Of a DNA stretch of 64,000 nt, positions 23,856 to 31,863 are shown piece by piece. The position numbers and the translations under genes were made by a program. The notes beneath the pieces were generated by a model. That model worked only from the letters and a program-made list of their open reading frames with translations, did not search any database and was not told the DNA's origin. Numbering within the stretch: the first letter of the stretch is position 1; every line of letters begins with the position of its first letter. Source of the DNA: CAVVEQ01 sp963804865 (GTDB lineage Bacteria; Chloroflexota; Anaerolineae; Anaerolineales; Anaerolineaceae); NCBI GenBank assembly GCA_963804865.1, contig CAWDSH010000026.1:124001-188000 (forward strand), in the 5' to 3' direction.

Positions 23856-24251
23856 GGTGAGATTGCTTCGTCGGGCTGCGCCCTCCTCGCAATGACACGA
23901 CGACCAAGTGTTCACATTGTTTATGATTGCGCGCCACCATAATTTGTCATTGCGAGGAGCACCGTGCTCTTCGGTGCGACGTGGCAATCTCACTAATATC
24001 CAACAACCGATTGGAAAATCGCGAGGCGATTCTGGTGAGATTGCTTCGCCCTTTGGGGCTCGCAATGACAAACAAAAGAACACCAGGCTTTATTGTCATC
24101 GCGAGCCGGCGAAGCCGGCGTGGCGATCTCACAGCAATCCGCAAACGGATCATTCTTGATGACGTGAGATTGCTTCGACCACTACGTGGTCTCGCAATGA
24201 CAAGACACAAGGGCTCGCATAGACAAAATGCGCTGGCTCGCAATGACAGGC
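23856..24251. repeat. cluster of dispersed inverted repeats (copy 2)
   Basis: The roughly 425 bases between the GIY-YIG gene and glpD hold at least five elements in alternating orientation: 23856-23896 (plus, nearly identical to 21428-21468), 23945-23993 (minus), 24034-24070 (plus), about 24093-24132 (minus, nearly identical to 21479-21518) and 24164-24202 (plus), then a partial CGCAATGACA at 24239. Ends are GGTGAGATTGCTTCG and CTCGCAATGACA. Each unit could fold on itself. No protein-coding sequence is supported here. Confidence 0.7.
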
Positions 24252-25838
24252 TATCCGGGTTTTGGACCATAGAATGAGGACCAGGTGCGCTGGTAATCCT
24301 TGAGCTCGCGGGACCAATCGGCATCGCTCCAACCCATCTCGGGTTGGACGATGGAGCGGACGCGGTCCATCACGGCAGCAGCGCCATCCGGGAGGAGCAT
24401 GCCCAGGCGGACACGGCGCAGGAGCAGGTCGCTGAGATGCAGGGCGCCTTCCTCGCGCGCCGCCCAGCGCAGCTCCGCCCAGGTATTCTGCAGGGGCGGG
24501 ATGGTTTCGAGGTCCAGCGGGCTGCGCCGCGGAAAGCATGGCGGAGGTCTCGGCACCGTAGCGCCCCAGCAGGTAGGCGAGCGCGGTTGGGTCAAACGAA
24601 GGATGGTTGAGATCGGGAAGCGGGTCGAAAAAGCGCTTTTTGGGCACGACCGGATCCTTTCCCAAGCGGGCAAGCGCGGCTTGCACGGTCTGGCGCGCCA
24701 TGATGCGGAAGGTGGTGTACTTGCCGCCGGTGATGGTGAGCAGGCCGCTCTCATCCCAGAGGGCGTGCGCGCGGGATACCTTCGAGGGATCTTCGTCTCC
24801 GTCCACGTGGATGGTGGGGCGCAACCCGGCGAAGGTCGAAATGATATCCTTGTGCTCCAGCTTTAATTCAGGGTAAATGAAATTAGCCGCTTCCAGCAGG
24901 TAATCGATCTCCTCCGCGGAGGTGAAGGGCTCGGCATACTTCTGCTCCCATTCAGCGGGGTGATCCAGATTGGTGGTGCCGATCATGGTGGTGCCCTCGA
25001 AGGGGATGATGAACAGGGCGCGGTTATCGCGCGGGTGGACGAGACCGATGCTGGTGACAAATGGGAAACGCTCGCGGTTGAAGACCAGGTGCGAGCCGCG
25101 CAGCTTGCGCAGCCGAGGGGCTGCGCCCACCTGGGAGCGCAGCTCGTCGGTCCAGGGACCGGTGGCGTTGATCACCACCCCGGCCTGCACCTCGGCGGTG
25201 CGACCTGAGCCGGAGGTATCCGCGAGAACCGCGCCGCAGACCGTGCCATCCGCGCGGCGCAGCAGCTTCGTGGCAAGCGCGTAATTAAGCACAGATCCGC
25301 CAGCGCGGCAGGCCTCACCCAGCACGCGCAGCACGATGCGCGAATCGTCCATGCAGGCATCGTAATAAAGAAAACCGCCGAGCAGTCCTTGCGGGTTGAT
25401 GCCGGGAACTTCCCTGCGCATGCGGTCGGTGGAAAGCGAGCGGTGCGCCCACTTGGGGGCAAGCAAGTCGTAAAGGAGCACACCCAATCTGAATACCCGG
25501 AGGGAGATGTAGTAGGTGTTGTAATAGGGGATATGGAAACCCTGCTTGTAGACCAGGTGGGGGGCTTCCCTGATCATCCATTCCCGCTCGCGCACGGATT
25601 CGCGGGTCACATTTATTTGTTTGTTGCCCAGGTAACGGAAACCGCCGTGGATCAGCTTGGAGGAGCGGCTGGAGGTGCCAAAAGAAAAATCATTGGCTTC
25701 CACAAGGAGGGCTTTCAAGCCGGCATGCACCGCGGCGCGCAGGACACCCGCGCCGGTGATGCCCCCGCCGATGATCAGCACGTCCCAGGGTTGATCGAGG
25801 CTATTCCAGGTATCTTCACGCCATTGTTTATTCCACAT
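24251..25838 (-). CDS. glpD: glycerol-3-phosphate dehydrogenase (FAD), frameshifted near C-terminus
   Basis: ATG 25838 gives a protein of about 529 residues when one base near 24520-24526 is removed, joining SAMLSAA to SPLDLETIPPL. The FAD-binding GGGITGAGVLRAA, the GlpD signatures FSFGTSSRSSKLIHGGFRYL cut to SSRSSKLIHGG, and ATGPWTDEL, IIPFEGTTMIGTT and GLRPTIH are present, followed by a helical C-terminal domain. The enzyme oxidises glycerol 3-phosphate to dihydroxyacetone phosphate at the membrane and passes electrons to quinone. It overlaps the end of the upstream GntR-type regulator by 11 bases, which probably controls it. Confidence 0.92.
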
Positions 25839-26550
25839 GGCTCGCCTTGCCTTCCAGCTCGTTCCAGATCGCCAGGCTTTCCTGCATGATGCGGGCGGCA
25901 AGGGCAGCAGCGGATACGCCATCCCGCTTGCGGGCAGCAGCCAGCAGGTCGCGGTAAAAGCCACGCGAGCTCTCGCGGGCATGGGGCAGGGTGAAATAGC
26001 GCGCGCCCATCTCCAGGTAAAGACTCTGGAAACCGTTGAGGATGAGGGTGAAGACCGGGTTGCCGGAGCAGATGGTGAGCTGGCGGTGAACCTGCCAATC
26101 GAAGGTGGAGAAAGCGGCGGGATCGTCGGTTAATTGGGCTGCTTGCTGCAGGAGTTCGACAATGCACCCGGGAGCTTTTTCGACGGCGAGGTGGGTGTAG
26201 GCGGGGGCGAGCAGGACGCGCACCGAGAGCAGGTTGGGGACGAAATCCGCGGGGGGATTCTCCTCGCGGCGGGCAATGGCAGCCAGGACGGCCAGGCTGC
26301 CCTCCTGCCAGTAATTGCGGACGCGGGTGGGCTTGCCCTGGCGGATCTCCAGCCAGCCATCGCGTGCCAGGCGCTGCAGGGCTTCGCGCAGGGTGGGGCG
26401 GGTGACGCCCAGCTGGGTGGCGAGCTCGCGCTCGGCGGGGAGATTGGAATCAACGGGGAAAGTACCATCGAGGAAGGCCGCGATGAGGCGATTCTCGGTA
26501 AGCTCGGCGGGTTTGGAGGGAGGCTGCCAGTTCAAGAGGATCTTCTCCAC
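25828..26550 (-). CDS. GntR/FadR-family transcription regulator
   Basis: This 240-residue protein has a winged helix at about residues 17-78 (DSNLPAERELATQLGVTRPTLREALQRLARDGWLEI in part: LPAERELA, TRPTLREALQRL) and a helical FadR-type effector domain. In its DNA-recognition helix and effector layout it resembles FadR, the acyl-CoA sensor, more than sugar-sensing GntR types. It overlaps glpD in one transcription unit, so it is probably a local regulator of glycerol-phosphate or lipid metabolism. A likely operator is the inverted repeat GGTCAGACC...GGTCTGACC just upstream (about 26564-26600). Confidence 0.88.
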   Translation of the reverse strand: MEKILLNWQPPSKPAELTENRLIAAFLDGTFPVDSNLPAERELATQLGVTRPTLREALQRLARDGWLEIRQGKPTRVRNYWQEGSLAVLAAIARREENPPADFVPNLLSVRVLLAPAYTHLAVEKAPGCIVELLQQAAQLTDDPAAFSTFDWQVHRQLTICSGNPVFTLILNGFQSLYLEMGARYFTLPHARESSRGFYRDLLAAARKRDGVSAAALAARIMQESLAIWNELEGKASHVE

Positions 26551-26661
26551 ATGCTGAAATGAGGGTCAGACCTGGTTTGACAACAGGTAAGTGGTCTGAC
26601 CAGTTAATAGTATAGAGAAAATCCGATCAAAAAGCAAGAGGGAATTTAATGGAAACGGAGA

Positions 26662-27005
26662 TTATCCGCAGCAATCCGAATTACCGCCGCAACAATCGGG
26701 GACGTTTTTGCTGCCATGATCATCGACATCCGCACCGCAGGTGGCATCGTCCAGCCTTTTACCCCGCAGGGCAGCGATCATCATGGCGGTGGCACAGCCC
26801 ACGCCGCTCTTTACGATGATGGCAGCCGTGGGGCAGTTGAGCATGCAGGCGCCGCATTCCATGCAGGCGGAGGGGTTGACCAGCTCGGCGAACCCTGACG
26901 CCGCGGACGAACACGCCGTGCGGGCAGACCTCGCTGCACAGGTCGCAGTTAATGCAGAGATGCGGGATCGTACTGGAGAGTGGTGGTGGTGTAGGAATTG
27001 AACAT
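26662..27005 (-). CDS. hgcB: mercury-methylation ferredoxin HgcB, two frameshifts
   Basis: ATG 27005 begins one base beyond hgcA's stop. After removing one base at 26964-26966 and one near 26893-26902, the reading gives about 113 residues. It carries two 4Fe-4S motifs, CINCDLCSEVCP and CMECGACMLNCP, then SGVGCATAMMIAALRG and a Cys-rich end with CCGGNSDCCG. The GVGCA segment after the second cluster and the paired C-terminal Cys are features of HgcB and not of ordinary ferredoxins. HgcB reduces the corrinoid of HgcA for Hg(II) methylation. Both lesions are one-base additions, so sequence error is likely. Confidence 0.85.
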
Positions 27006-27006
27006 G

Positions 27007-27995
27007 TTAACCTCCCAGTGCTTTCGCAATGGTGAAGCCAATGGTGAGCACAACGCTGATGCCGAGGAACCAGGCCATCAGCGGGATGTAGGCATAGATC
27101 TCGTTTTTCACACCAACGACCGACGTGAAGGTGCTGGAGCCGGTGAAGTTGAGCGCGATGAAGGAAGTAACGACCGGGTAACCCAGCAGGAGCGGGACAA
27201 GCTTCAAGAGGCGCAGCCACACCGCGTCCTGCGAGCCGGCGAGGGAAATGATGACGAAGGGGAGCATGACCAGCAGACCGAGAACGAAACCCTTGACGCT
27301 GAAATCCTTGAAGGGCAACCAGGGCAGCAGGATTGGGAAGAGCACCACGCCTGCCAGGACGGCAGCGACCAGCGCCAATACCGAGAACCAGCCACCCAGG
27401 AAATAGAGTACCACGGCAGCGACCAGCGTGGGCAGGGCATACCCCAGCATCTCCACCGGGACGAGGATCATCCGGTCGAGCAGGGTGAAACGCACGCGGC
27501 GCATTTCGGTGTGGCTTTGCGCGTTTTCATGTATTCCGGGACATCCGCTGCGCGCACGGGACCATACTCCACCTTGAAACCGGTGCGCTTCTTTACTTCA
27601 TGAGCAGCGACACCGGTGGCGCCGAGCTGGGGCAGGATCAGCACGCGCGTCTTGACCACATCCTTGAGATGCGTGAGCTCAATTCGCTTCACCAGCTCAT
27701 CCGTGCCGAAGGTGCCCTTGCCGGCGGCGCACCAGACGTTGATGCCGCGGGTATCCAGCACCAGGATATAAGCGTGCATGCCTTTCAGGGAGGCGCGCAG
27801 CGCGTCGAAACTGAGCTGGTAGTTGGCGGTGACGAAAACGGGAGAATCGGGAGCGGGTTCGCCCAGGGCGTAGAGCCCGGGCTTGACGCGGTGGAGCATG
27901 CGGTTGATGCCCAGGCGTGCCTGGATATGCACCCAGCGGTCAGCGGAGGTGAGCGTGTCGGTGGTTTTCATCAAAAGAGCAGCGGTGTCAGTCAT
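27007..27995 (-). CDS. hgcA: mercury-methylating corrinoid protein HgcA, frameshifted
   Basis: From ATG 27995 the cytoplasmic corrinoid-binding domain (about residues 1-165) contains G-I-N86-V-W-C89-A-A-G-K93, the HgcA cap-helix motif whose Cys is thought to coordinate cobalt. A frameshift at about 27507 (one missing base; CCGGAAATG expected) leads into the transmembrane domain with about five helices (MRRVRFTLLDRMILVPVEMLG onward, cut here to RFTLLDRM). The restored length of about 329 residues fits the family. HgcA transfers a methyl group to Hg(II). The related CdhD/AcsC domain lacks this membrane part and the NVWCA motif. It is in an operon with hgcB, next to an ArsR-type regulator. Confidence 0.92.
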
Positions 27996-28023
27996 ACGAA
28001 GTATTCTTCTTTCAAAAAAGATA

Positions 28024-28335
28024 TCAGCAGCAGGGTGGTGTTTCGGCGGGCGGGGTGGAGAACTTGACGCGCAGCTGCCCGCAGCAGACGTCCATGCGCT
28101 CCTGGTCGAGGGTATAAAAGGTCTGCTTGCCGGCTTCACGCGTCTTGACCAGACCGGCGTCCCGCAGGATTGCGAGGTGGTGCGAGATGGTCGGCTGGCT
28201 CACCGGGAAACGCGCGACGATATCGTTGACCGAGAGCCACTGGCAGCAGATGGCTTTCATGATCTCCTGGCGGGTTTCATCCGCCAGGGCCTTGGCAAAC
28301 AGCACAGCATCCGCAGACATCATATTGACCATCAT
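28024..28335 (-). CDS. ArsR/SmtB-family regulator next to hgcAB
   Basis: This 103-residue winged-helix protein has the recognition region SVNDIVARFPVSQPTISHHLAILRDAGLV in family order (PTISHHL is the core). Cys pairs lie at residues 30-31, 84-85 and 102-103, so a thiol-bound metal such as As(III) or Hg(II) is a credible effector, although the pairs do not match a well-known sensor class exactly. Several known hgcAB loci have an ArsR-like regulator beside them. It ends 29 bases before the hgcA start, same direction, so it may be the first gene of the operon. An inverted repeat lies just upstream. Confidence 0.88.
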   Translation of the reverse strand: MMVNMMSADAVLFAKALADETRQEIMKAICCQWLSVNDIVARFPVSQPTISHHLAILRDAGLVKTREAGKQTFYTLDQERMDVCCGQLRVKFSTPPAETPPCC

Positions 28336-28347
28336 CTATTTGATATT

Positions 28348-28367
28348 ATATAGATATCCGTCTATAT
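28348..28367 (-). promoter_or_regulatory. probable operator of the arsR-hgcAB unit
   Basis: ATATAGA (28348-28354) and TCTATAT (28361-28367) form a 7-bp inverted repeat with a 6-base spacer, 13 bases upstream of the ArsR-type ATG. The layout is typical of ArsR/SmtB operators overlapping a promoter. Confidence 0.6.
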
Positions 28368-28415
28368 GTCAAGGGGTCAAATTCGACCTTGAGCGGGCTC
28401 GTTTTGTCCAGCGGC

Positions 28416-29516
28416 CTAAATGACCGGCTTGCCGTTCTTGTAGAACAGCTCGCCATCCACGGTGATCTCGGCGTCGTTCATATCGCAGAGCATGTCCCAG
28501 TGGATGCCGGAATCGTTCTTGCTGCCGCTCTCGGGGTAGCCGGCACCGGCTGCCAGGTGGATGGTGCCGCCCAGCTTCTCATCGAAGAGCATGTTCTTGG
28601 TGAATTTCGGGATGCCGTAATTGGTGCCGATGCCGAATTCGCCCAGGTAGCGCGCGCCGGCGTCGGTGTTGAGCTGCGAGGTGAGCAGCTCCTGGTTCTT
28701 GGTGGCGGTCTCCTTGACGATCTTGCCCTTTTCGAACCAAAGCTCGATATCGGTCACTTCCTGGCCGTATTCAATGGCGGGATATTTGAAACGCACCCAG
28801 CCTTCGACGGAATCCTCCACCGGGCCGGTGAAGATCTCGCCATCCGGGAAATTCAGCTTGCCGTCGCAGCGCACGAAGACGCGGTCCTTGACGGACATCT
28901 TCAAATCGATCGAAGAGCCCTTCAGCACGACCTTGTCCTTGCCGCGCATCCAGTTCTCGATCTTCTTCTGGCGCTCGCCCTCAGCTTTCCAGAAAACGAC
29001 AGGATCGGCATCGTTCAGCATGCCGGCGGCGAAGACGAACTCGGTGTAATCCGCGAGGCTCATATCGGCTTCCTGCGCCATGGCGTTGTTGGGGTAAGCG
29101 GTGAGGCACCAACGCATCTCGCCCCTGGCTGCCCGCTCGAGGAACAGCTTGTTGAGATCGGCGGCAGCCTTGGAAGCGCGCGCCAGGCGCTCGGGATTGA
29201 TGCCGGCAAGGTGGCGGGTGTTATCCTCCGCCCAGATGGTCAGGCTGGCATCGTATTTCTCAGCGAACAGGTGCCGGGCGGGATTGATGAAATCCAGCTG
29301 GGCATCCGAGGCGTACTTGAAGTAAAGCTCTTCTGCGCCGGGCACGGTGGTTTGAATAAAGGTGTGCGCGCCGGCCTGGATGGCTTCCTCGAAGACCGCC
29401 AGGGTCAGATCCTGGGCGGCGGGGTGGGTGCGCAGCTGGAACAGGTCGCCAGGCTTGAGCGACATTGAATAATGAACAAGAACTTTGGCGAGCTTGGTGA
29501 CACGGGAATCGGGCAT
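28416..29516 (-). CDS. aminopeptidase T (M29 family metallopeptidase)
   Basis: This 366-residue M29 enzyme carries the expected dinuclear metal ligands in its C-terminal half: Glu in IEYGQEVTDIELWFEKGKI (short: VTDIELWFEKG), Glu in YLGEFGIGTN, His in GGTIHLAAGAGY and His/Asp in DSGIHWDMLCDM. The N-terminal half forms the other lobe, which closes over the active site in this dimeric family. It should remove N-terminal residues from peptides in the cytoplasm. It stands alone on the minus strand downstream of the hgc locus. Confidence 0.93.
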   Translation of the reverse strand: MPDSRVTKLAKVLVHYSMSLKPGDLFQLRTHPAAQDLTLAVFEEAIQAGAHTFIQTTVPGAEELYFKYASDAQLDFINPARHLFAEKYDASLTIWAEDNTRHLAGINPERLARASKAAADLNKLFLERAARGEMRWCLTAYPNNAMAQEADMSLADYTEFVFAAGMLNDADPVVFWKAEGERQKKIENWMRGKDKVVLKGSSIDLKMSVKDRVFVRCDGKLNFPDGEIFTGPVEDSVEGWVRFKYPAIEYGQEVTDIELWFEKGKIVKETATKNQELLTSQLNTDAGARYLGEFGIGTNYGIPKFTKNMLFDEKLGGTIHLAAGAGYPESGSKNDSGIHWDMLCDMNDAEITVDGELFYKNGKPVI

Positions 29517-29742
29517 GGAAATAACCTCTTGAGTGGGATGGGAACTTCAAATAGAACATCATAAATATAACATAACCATGCGCGGATACGTCGGATGAAC
29601 GGGGAATAGCGGCATTGGACAACTGGCGGATTTTTTATGCCATCACGCACCCTTTTGGTGCGGGTTACGTAAAAGAAATGGTGGAAAACACCCCCAGTGA
29701 GTAATGTATTTGAATGCTCCCGGGCTATAATACTTACCTGCC

Positions 29743-30984
29743 ATGCCAAAAGAAATCCTTGATCTCCCCGCAGAAGTCCAACGGCTGAACCAACTCTACA
29801 CCGATATGTGGTGGTCGAGCGGGACAGAGTTTCCGCGCTTCAAAAGGGCTTTTTCGCCCATCGAGCGCTGGCGGTACGGACGGGGACTGGACCGGCTGAC
29901 CAATGCGATCGTGGTGGAGCTGGCGCAATTGAATTCCGGCCGCGGAAATAAGGAAATGATGCGGGAACGGATCATGGCGCTGGCGAGACCATTCATCTGT
30001 AAAACGCTCGGGCTGCAGGACAGGCACATCGATCTTGTGCTGCGCAGGAAATTCATTGAAGTATCCGCGGAATTTGCCGGCAGGGCGCGAAAATTCGACA
30101 CCGCGCTCAGCGATGATGACATTTACCAGGCCGCGCGAAACGTGATGAGCATGAACTTCATGCAGCTGCTGCTCGAAAGGCCGGTGGAACTTACCCCGGC
30201 AGTCTTTGCCTACAGCATGCTCTACCCACTGACGGACAATTACCTGGATGATCCCGGCATCAGCGCCGGCGAAAAAATGGCATTCAGCGATCGCTTCCGC
30301 AGACGTCTGCAGGGCGAGAAAGTGGCTTTTCAGAACGACCACGAAAAGGCCATCTGGGAGCTGGTGGATATGGTGGAGGGGCAGTTCGAGCGCAGCAAGA
30401 ACGCCAATCTCTATCACAGCCTGATCGCCATCCACGATGCGCAGAAAAAAAGCATGGCCATCCTGAACGGGAGTTCCAATCCTTCCGAAAGCGACATATT
30501 GGCCATCAGCTTCGAAAAGGGCGGCACCTCGGTGCTGGCGGATGGCTACCTGGTGGCGGGCGAATTAAGCCAGCCGCAGCGGGAATTCACCTATGGTTAC
30601 GGATGCTTCACGCAGCTGATGGACGACATCGAGGATATCCAGAGTGATATGGACGCAGGCATCGCGACGCTTTTCTCGACAGCCGCGCGCAATGGGGACT
30701 TAGATGGAATCACAAGTCATCTATTCAATTTTGGCGACCGCTTCATCCTTCAAATGGAACAATTCACCTCGGCGGACGCAGTGATCCTGCGCGAGCTGGT
30801 CTGGACCTGCACGCACACGGCACTGATCGGCTCGATGGTGGCCAGCGCAAAGTTTTTCAGCCGGGATTATTTGAAACAGCTACAGGCGCATTACCCTTAC
30901 CCATTCCGCGCTCTGGGGAAGCAGCAGAAGAAGCTGCAGGAGAACGGGGTGAGCGTCACGCGCCTGGTGGACGCGATGGGGTAG
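29743..30984 (+). CDS. uncharacterised helical protein with isoprenoid-synthase-like Asp-rich motifs
   Basis: This 413-residue, almost wholly helical cytoplasmic protein contains PLTDNYLDDPGIS (about residues 162-174) and, 120 residues later, FTQLMDDIEDIQSDMDAG. Two Asp-rich motifs on helices at this spacing are the mark of class I isoprenoid synthases (trans-prenyltransferase or terpene-cyclase fold), which bind Mg-diphosphate. Overall sequence does not match a known member I can name, so the fold assignment is an inference. A TATAAT lies at 29726-29731, 17 bases before the ATG. It has no operon partner; the next gene is a convergent TetR regulator. Confidence 0.65.
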   Translation: MPKEILDLPAEVQRLNQLYTDMWWSSGTEFPRFKRAFSPIERWRYGRGLDRLTNAIVVELAQLNSGRGNKEMMRERIMALARPFICKTLGLQDRHIDLVLRRKFIEVSAEFAGRARKFDTALSDDDIYQAARNVMSMNFMQLLLERPVELTPAVFAYSMLYPLTDNYLDDPGISAGEKMAFSDRFRRRLQGEKVAFQNDHEKAIWELVDMVEGQFERSKNANLYHSLIAIHDAQKKSMAILNGSSNPSESDILAISFEKGGTSVLADGYLVAGELSQPQREFTYGYGCFTQLMDDIEDIQSDMDAGIATLFSTAARNGDLDGITSHLFNFGDRFILQMEQFTSADAVILRELVWTCTHTALIGSMVASAKFFSRDYLKQLQAHYPYPFRALGKQQKKLQENGVSVTRLVDAMG

Positions 30985-31020
30985 AAAAAACCATGGACGA
31001 CAGACGATGGGCAACGGGGG

Positions 31021-31641
31021 TTAGGTACTGATACCATCCAGCCAGGCATCCACCAGCAGGTCGACCAGCTCATCGATGCGGCCGCTATCCGGCTGAAGCA
31101 GGGGATCGCCCAGAATCCGGAGGATGCCCAAACCAAGAGTCGCGGAGAAGTAGATGCGCGCAAACAGGGCGGCATCCAGGCGGCGCAGCTCACCGCGGGC
31201 AATACGCTGCTGGATGTGACGTTCAGTGCGCTGCAGGAAGGGCTCGAGATGCTGGTCCCGGTAATCCTGGCGCACATCGGTATTGACCAGCGCTTCCGAG
31301 AGAACGGCAGCGAACATCTCGTTGCTAACCTGCGGCTGGGCGAGGGAACGGGATAGCTGCTCCTGGAGCAGGGGGCGCAGCTCCGAGCGAAGGGCTTCGC
31401 TGTAAAGAGATTCCAGCTGCTGGCGATCGAATTGAGTCAGATGCTGCAACATGGCGATCAGCAGGTCATCCTTGGTGTTGAAGTAATTGAATATGGTTCC
31501 CTCGGCCACACCGGCTTCAGCAGCGATTTGCCGGGTGGTGGCGCGGTGGAAACCCACCCGGCTGAAGACGCGGCTGGCGGCTTCAAGGATCTGTCTGCGC
31601 CGGGCTTCGATCTGGTCTGATCTGAGGGAATGTTTTGACAT
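31021..31641 (-). CDS. TetR-family transcription repressor
   Basis: This 206-residue protein has the TetR DNA-binding domain at residues 13-60 (RRRQILEAASRVFSRVGFHRATTRQIAAEAGVAEGTIFNYF in family order; GVAEGTIFNYF is the recognition helix) and a helical ligand domain. A perfect inverted repeat 15 bases upstream suggests autorepression. The divergent redox gene at 31864 is the only other candidate target in the gap. Confidence 0.9.
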   Translation of the reverse strand: MSKHSLRSDQIEARRRQILEAASRVFSRVGFHRATTRQIAAEAGVAEGTIFNYFNTKDDLLIAMLQHLTQFDRQQLESLYSEALRSELRPLLQEQLSRSLAQPQVSNEMFAAVLSEALVNTDVRQDYRDQHLEPFLQRTERHIQQRIARGELRRLDAALFARIYFSATLGLGILRILGDPLLQPDSGRIDELVDLLVDAWLDGIST

Positions 31642-31655
31642 AATGTTTTTTGATA

Positions 31656-31677
31656 AATGAGTGATTACTCACTCATT
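31656..31677. promoter_or_regulatory. TetR-type operator
   Basis: AATGAGTGA and TCACTCATT form a perfect 9-bp inverted repeat with spacer TTAC, 15 bases upstream of the TetR-family start codon. The TGAGTGA/TCACTCA half-sites are a common TetR operator form. Confidence 0.7.
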
Positions 31678-31863
31678 ATACTTTACACGACAAAGATAGA
31701 CATTGGACATTCGAATGATCTTTTGGTTTCGATAATCATTATTATTTTGATAGCGAAATAGTGACCAATAAAAATATTTACCAAAGCTGGACATAATCTG
31801 GATGCAGCGCAAATCTCAATGCCAATGATTGGTTTATAATTAGCCCCTCAAAAAGGTGAAGAA

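Noticed and set aside
21428..24251. Repeated units that might be a CRISPR array
   Set aside because: The units alternate in orientation, differ in length and lack uniform spacers and cas genes; they are dispersed inverted repeats.
27007..27995. CdhD/AcsC corrinoid protein of acetyl-CoA synthesis
   Set aside because: The NVWCAAGK cap helix, fused membrane domain and HgcB neighbour are specific to HgcA.
28389..29468. Plus-strand frame of 359 codons opposite aminopeptidase T
   Set aside because: The minus-strand gene has all metal ligands of M29; this is its antisense shadow.
29646..29662. Small hairpin CGCACC-CTTTT-GGTGCG as a terminator
   Set aside because: A six-bp stem without a T-run, located upstream of genes on both sides, does not support a terminator call.
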